Source of the DNA: Tigheibacillus halophilus
Lineage (GTDB): Bacteria > Bacillota > Bacilli > Bacillales > Amphibacillaceae
Length of the DNA stretch: 64,000 bases
NCBI RefSeq assembly: GCF_042683165.1
Contig: NZ_JBHUIZ010000003.1
Coordinates: 1-64,000, forward strand
Reading direction: 5' to 3'
The notes under the pieces were generated by a model, which worked only from the letters and a program-made list of their open reading frames with translations, was not told where the DNA came from and made no database searches. The first letter of the stretch is position 1; every line of letters starts with the position of its first letter. The position numbers were made by a program, and so were the translations under genes. Of this stretch, positions 61,138 to 64,000 are shown piece after piece.

Positions 61138-62669
61138 GTGCCACGGTCATCATATTATTTTTGGCAATTGTGCTGCTTACGTTGGTAATCACCTTCTTTG
61201 CGGCAAAGCATACAAAAACGACTGGGGATTTTTATACTGCCGGTGGTGGTTTAAAAGGCTGGCAAAACGGGATTGCTATTTCGGGAGATTATTTGTCAGC
61301 TGCATCCTTCCTAGGTATTGCAGGGGCCATTGCATTAAATGGATTTGATGGTTTCTTTTACAGTATCGGATTTTTGATTGCATATCTGGTAGTGATGTTT
61401 CTGGTAGCTGAGCCATTACGCAATCTTGGAAAATATACGCTGGCAGATATGATCAATTCTCGGTTTGACGCCAAAAAAGTACGTGGTGCAGCAGCGCTCA
61501 GTACCATCACGATTTCCATCTTTTACATGATTGCGCAGCTTGTTGGTGCAGGTGCGTTGATTCAGCTTTTGTTCGGTATCGATTATTGGATTGCTGTGCT
61601 GATTGTTGGCGTTATGATGACAATATATGTTTTATTCGGCGGAATGATTGCCACGAGCTGGGTGCAGATTACTAAAGCTGTACTGCTGATGGCGGGTATG
61701 GTAGTTATTTCGTTCCTGGTTCTATGGGAATACAATTTCAATTTGGGGACGATGTTTTCCGAAGTGAAGACGGCAACAAGCCATGGGGCGGCTTACCTGG
61801 AGCCGGGCTTGAAATACACACAGCCGCTGAGCACCATTTCTTTGATGTTGGCTCTCGTATTAGGCACTGCTGGATTGCCACACATCCTCATGCGCTTTTT
61901 CACAGTGAAAGATGCGAAGTCTGCCAGAAGCTCAGTTGTCTCGGCAACATGGATCATTGGTATCTTCTACATCTTGACCTTGTTCCTGGGATTCGGTGCA
62001 GCTGCTTTTGTCGGTGATTCGAAAATCATCGCTGCCAATGCAGGGGGCAATATGGCAGCACCGCTGCTGGCAGAAGCACTTGGTGGAGAATTCCTGTTTG
62101 CATTCATCTCTGCGGTGGCATTCGCGACTATCCTGGCAGTAGTTGCCGGTTTGGTACTTTCTGGCGCTTCTGCATTCGCACACGATTTGTATGGAGAAAT
62201 TTTTAAAAAAGGCAAAGCAACAGAGAAACAGCAAATGCTGGCTGCCCGCTATGCAGCATTGGGAGTGTCAGTTCTGTCAATCGTGCTTGCTCTGTTTACG
62301 CAATATATGAATGTGGCGTTCCTTGTTTCACTTGCTTTTTGTATGGCAGCCAGTGCGAATTTGCCAGTCATTTTATACACAGTTTATTGGAAACGCTTCA
62401 ATACAGCAGGGGCAGTCACGGCTATTCTTTCTGGCTTAATTTCTGCACTAGTGCTCGTATCCATGAGTCCAAGTGTATTTTCACCGGTGGAAGGTGCAGC
62501 GTTGTTCATTGGCAATCCGATTTTCCCATTGGATAATCCGGCACTTGTATCTGTACCATTAGGCTTCTTAGGAGGCTACATTGGAACAGTAATTTCTAAG
62601 GAATCGAATCCAGTCCGCTATGCAGAGGTCAAAGTGAAAGCGAATACGGGTTTCAGGGAACAAGCTTAA
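61134..62669 (+). CDS. actP: SSS family cation/acetate symporter ActP
   Basis: 511 residues, about 13 membrane helices; FYTAGGGLKGWQNGIAISGDYLSAASFLG, DGFFYSIGFLIAYLVVMFLVAEPLRNLGKY, GGMIATSWVQITKAV and LMLALVLGTAGLPHILMRFFTV are typical of ActP. Strongly similar along its whole length to the copy at 50307-51845. Followed by acsA, so imported acetate can be activated at once. Expression is predicted to need the LytTR site and escape from CcpA. Confidence 0.92.
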   Translation: MSATVIILFLAIVLLTLVITFFAAKHTKTTGDFYTAGGGLKGWQNGIAISGDYLSAASFLGIAGAIALNGFDGFFYSIGFLIAYLVVMFLVAEPLRNLGKYTLADMINSRFDAKKVRGAAALSTITISIFYMIAQLVGAGALIQLLFGIDYWIAVLIVGVMMTIYVLFGGMIATSWVQITKAVLLMAGMVVISFLVLWEYNFNLGTMFSEVKTATSHGAAYLEPGLKYTQPLSTISLMLALVLGTAGLPHILMRFFTVKDAKSARSSVVSATWIIGIFYILTLFLGFGAAAFVGDSKIIAANAGGNMAAPLLAEALGGEFLFAFISAVAFATILAVVAGLVLSGASAFAHDLYGEIFKKGKATEKQQMLAARYAALGVSVLSIVLALFTQYMNVAFLVSLAFCMAASANLPVILYTVYWKRFNTAGAVTAILSGLISALVLVSMSPSVFSPVEGAALFIGNPIFPLDNPALVSVPLGFLGGYIGTVISKESNPVRYAEVKVKANTGFREQA

Positions 62670-62691
62670 ACTAAATTTTGTCAGCCCATCA

Positions 62692-62790
62692 GGCTATGCA
62701 GAAAGTACTCGCAGCTATCACGCTAACTACACTCGTAGCGGCGCTGTAGGAATGCGTTAATTGAATGTCTGCATAGCCCCATCATGTTTT
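62692..62790 (+). other. Structured RNA element between actP and acsA
   Basis: An 11-bp perfect stem GGCTATGCAGA (62692-62702) / TCTGCATAGCC (62768-62778) encloses nested helices (CGCAGC with GCTG/TGCG segments and CGCTA/TAGCG), then a T6 run nine bases after the stem. It may be a terminator with a large apical structure, an mRNA processing site or an unrecognised regulatory leader of acsA. I cannot match it to a known class. Confidence 0.5.
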
Positions 62791-62858
62791 TTAAACAATC
62801 TATCATAATTCATCTGTCATTGCGATAGCATGATAAAAAGAGAAAGGGGAATAAGCAT

Positions 62859-64000
62859 ATGAGTAAAGTCGCTGCAAGAACAGGTCAGCCAAACCTGATT
62901 AATTATGATGAGACCTGCGCAAATTTTTCCTGGAATGATGTGGAAGCTGCTTTTACCTGGCACGAAACAGGAAAAGTGAATATGGCATACGAGGCTATTG
63001 ATCGCCATGCTGAAACATGGCGTAAGAATAAAGTTGCCTTATATTACAGTGATGGGAAACGTGATGAGAAGTATACGTTTCAAGAAATGAAATGGCTGTC
63101 TAATCAATTCGGAAATGTGTTGAAAAAGATTGGTATAACAAAAGGAGATAGGGTGTTCCTTTTTCTGCCGCGCTCTCCTGAAACCTATATCAGCTTGATG
63201 GGCACGTTGAAAATAGGGGCGATTGCCGGTCCGCTTTTTGAAGCGTTCATGGAACAGGCAGTGAGGGACAGGCTCGAGAACAGCGGTGCGTGCGTCTTGG
63301 TTACGACAACAGATTTGCTTTCGAGGGTGCCTTATCATGAACTGCCAGATTTGCAACATATCATCTTGGTTGGAGATGGAGAGGCCCCTGCAGATACAGA
63401 AGAGGTCAAATTTTATTATTTTAAAGATGAAATGGCAAACGCGACCAGGAAATTGGATATAGAATGGGTCGATCGGGAAGATGGCATGATTCTCCACTAC
63501 ACCTCGGGATCCACAGGTAAGCCAAAAGGTATTTACCACGTACACAATGCAATGATTCAGCATTATCAAACAACCAAATGGATTTTAGACCTGAAGGAAG
63601 ATGATGTATTTTGGTGCACAGCTGACCCAGGGTGGGTGACCGGTACATCTTATGGTGTGTTTGGGCCGTGGCTGACAGGGGCTTTGAATGTCATTCGCGG
63701 TGGCCGTTTTACTCCGGAAGACTGGTATCATACGATAGAAAAATATGGTGTTACAGTTTGGCACAGTGCACCAACAGCTTTCCGCCGATTGATGGCCGCT
63801 GGGGATGCTGAAATAAAAAGACATGATTTGCGTTCACTGCGGCATATTCTGTCGGTCGGGGAGCCATTGAATGCGGAGGTGGTGCACTGGGGCAAAAAGG
63901 TGTATGGCCTTTACATCATGGATCATTGGTGGATGACAGAAACCGGCGGAGCCTTAATTGCTAATTATCTCTGCATGGATGTCAAACCGGGCTCGATGGG
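62859..64000 (+). CDS. acsA: Acetyl-CoA synthetase (5' part, cut by window end)
   Basis: ATG with AAAGGGG upstream opens a frame that runs off the window: 380 of roughly 570 residues. Adenylate-forming motifs: ILHYTSGSTGKPKG (phosphate loop), DVFWCTADPGWVTGTSYG, APTAFRRLMAAG and DHWWMTETGGALIANY. It converts acetate, ATP and CoA to acetyl-CoA through acetyl-AMP. It sits behind the DUF485-actP pair, giving an uptake-plus-activation unit. Confidence 0.95.
   Translation, partial: MSKVAARTGQPNLINYDETCANFSWNDVEAAFTWHETGKVNMAYEAIDRHAETWRKNKVALYYSDGKRDEKYTFQEMKWLSNQFGNVLKKIGITKGDRVFLFLPRSPETYISLMGTLKIGAIAGPLFEAFMEQAVRDRLENSGACVLVTTTDLLSRVPYHELPDLQHIILVGDGEAPADTEEVKFYYFKDEMANATRKLDIEWVDREDGMILHYTSGSTGKPKGIYHVHNAMIQHYQTTKWILDLKEDDVFWCTADPGWVTGTSYGVFGPWLTGALNVIRGGRFTPEDWYHTIEKYGVTVWHSAPTAFRRLMAAGDAEIKRHDLRSLRHILSVGEPLNAEVVHWGKKVYGLYIMDHWWMTETGGALIANYLCMDVKPGSM

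Overview
The window looks like a chromosomal segment of a low-GC Gram-positive rod of the family Bacillaceae, probably one of the marine or halotolerant genera near Oceanobacillus, Virgibacillus or Terribacillus. The reasons are the B. subtilis-like gene content (pepV, pepF, yfmM, aprX, ppaC, DUF4317, YxeA, DUF3219), strong AGGAGG-type ribosome binding sites with frequent TTG/GTG starts, many U-tailed intrinsic terminators, two S-box (SAM-I) riboswitches, a cre site, and a BCCT compatible-solute carrier. The genus is an inference.

Layout. 1-2630: the last bases of a 23S rRNA gene, then a 14-gene tRNA operon with its own promoter and terminator, two paralogous 40-residue small proteins, and a second near-identical tRNA-Leu(CAA). 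2.9-9.1 kb: an NCS2 nucleobase permease, a DUF4317 protein, dipeptidase PepV and oligoendopeptidase PepF, followed by a decayed intergenic repeat. 9.5-13 kb (minus strand): an HAAS-type membrane protein with its PadR regulator, which appears autoregulated through CCTTGC/GCAAGG operators, ABC-F protein YfmM and a small unknown. 13.2-20 kb: a YxeA lipoprotein, a DUF4870 protein, a proline iminopeptidase-like hydrolase, a BCCT carrier, a GlsB/YeaQ protein and the TldD/TldE protease pair. 20.3-20.7 kb: a compact type I toxin-antitoxin locus with a 28-residue holin-like toxin. 20.8-27.3 kb: a Ca2+/H+ antiporter, DUF3219, an LLM flavoprotein, a FUSC membrane protein and a MetE-like methyltransferase under a SAM-I riboswitch.

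28.3-38.9 kb is the metabolic centrepiece: preT-preA-dihydropyrimidinase-NCS1 permease-73-aa unknown-carbamoyl amidase, then a PucR-family regulator on the other strand and a class III aminotransferase. Together these would import pyrimidine bases or hydantoins and carry out reductive pyrimidine catabolism (uracil to dihydrouracil, N-carbamoyl-beta-alanine, beta-alanine, malonate semialdehyde). 39-49.4 kb: a cupin, a MetT-like NhaC-family transporter under a second SAM-I riboswitch, YceI with a consensus promoter and palindromic operator, an M29 aminopeptidase, a HAD/GNAT/GrpB operon, YczE, an FAD oxidoreductase and Mn-dependent pyrophosphatase.

49.4-64 kb is organised around acetate or monocarboxylate uptake. 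Three 52-bp tandem repeats precede a DUF485 plus SSS transporter operon that runs into a LytS-type sensor kinase and a LytTR response regulator. After a DUF2332 protein, an AprX-like protease, a DinB protein and a frameshifted MFS drug exporter with a leader attenuator, a second DUF485-SSS pair is followed by acsA, cut by the window end. Upstream of this second operon lie three ACCATT(T/C)A direct repeats at exactly 21-bp spacing, the geometry of BtsR-class LytTR sites, and a 13/14 match to the CcpA cre consensus. This suggests that the nearby LytST pair activates, and CcpA represses, the acetate uptake and activation genes. That link is the best candidate for an undescribed system here, followed by the toxin locus with its long-range 5'-3' complementarity.
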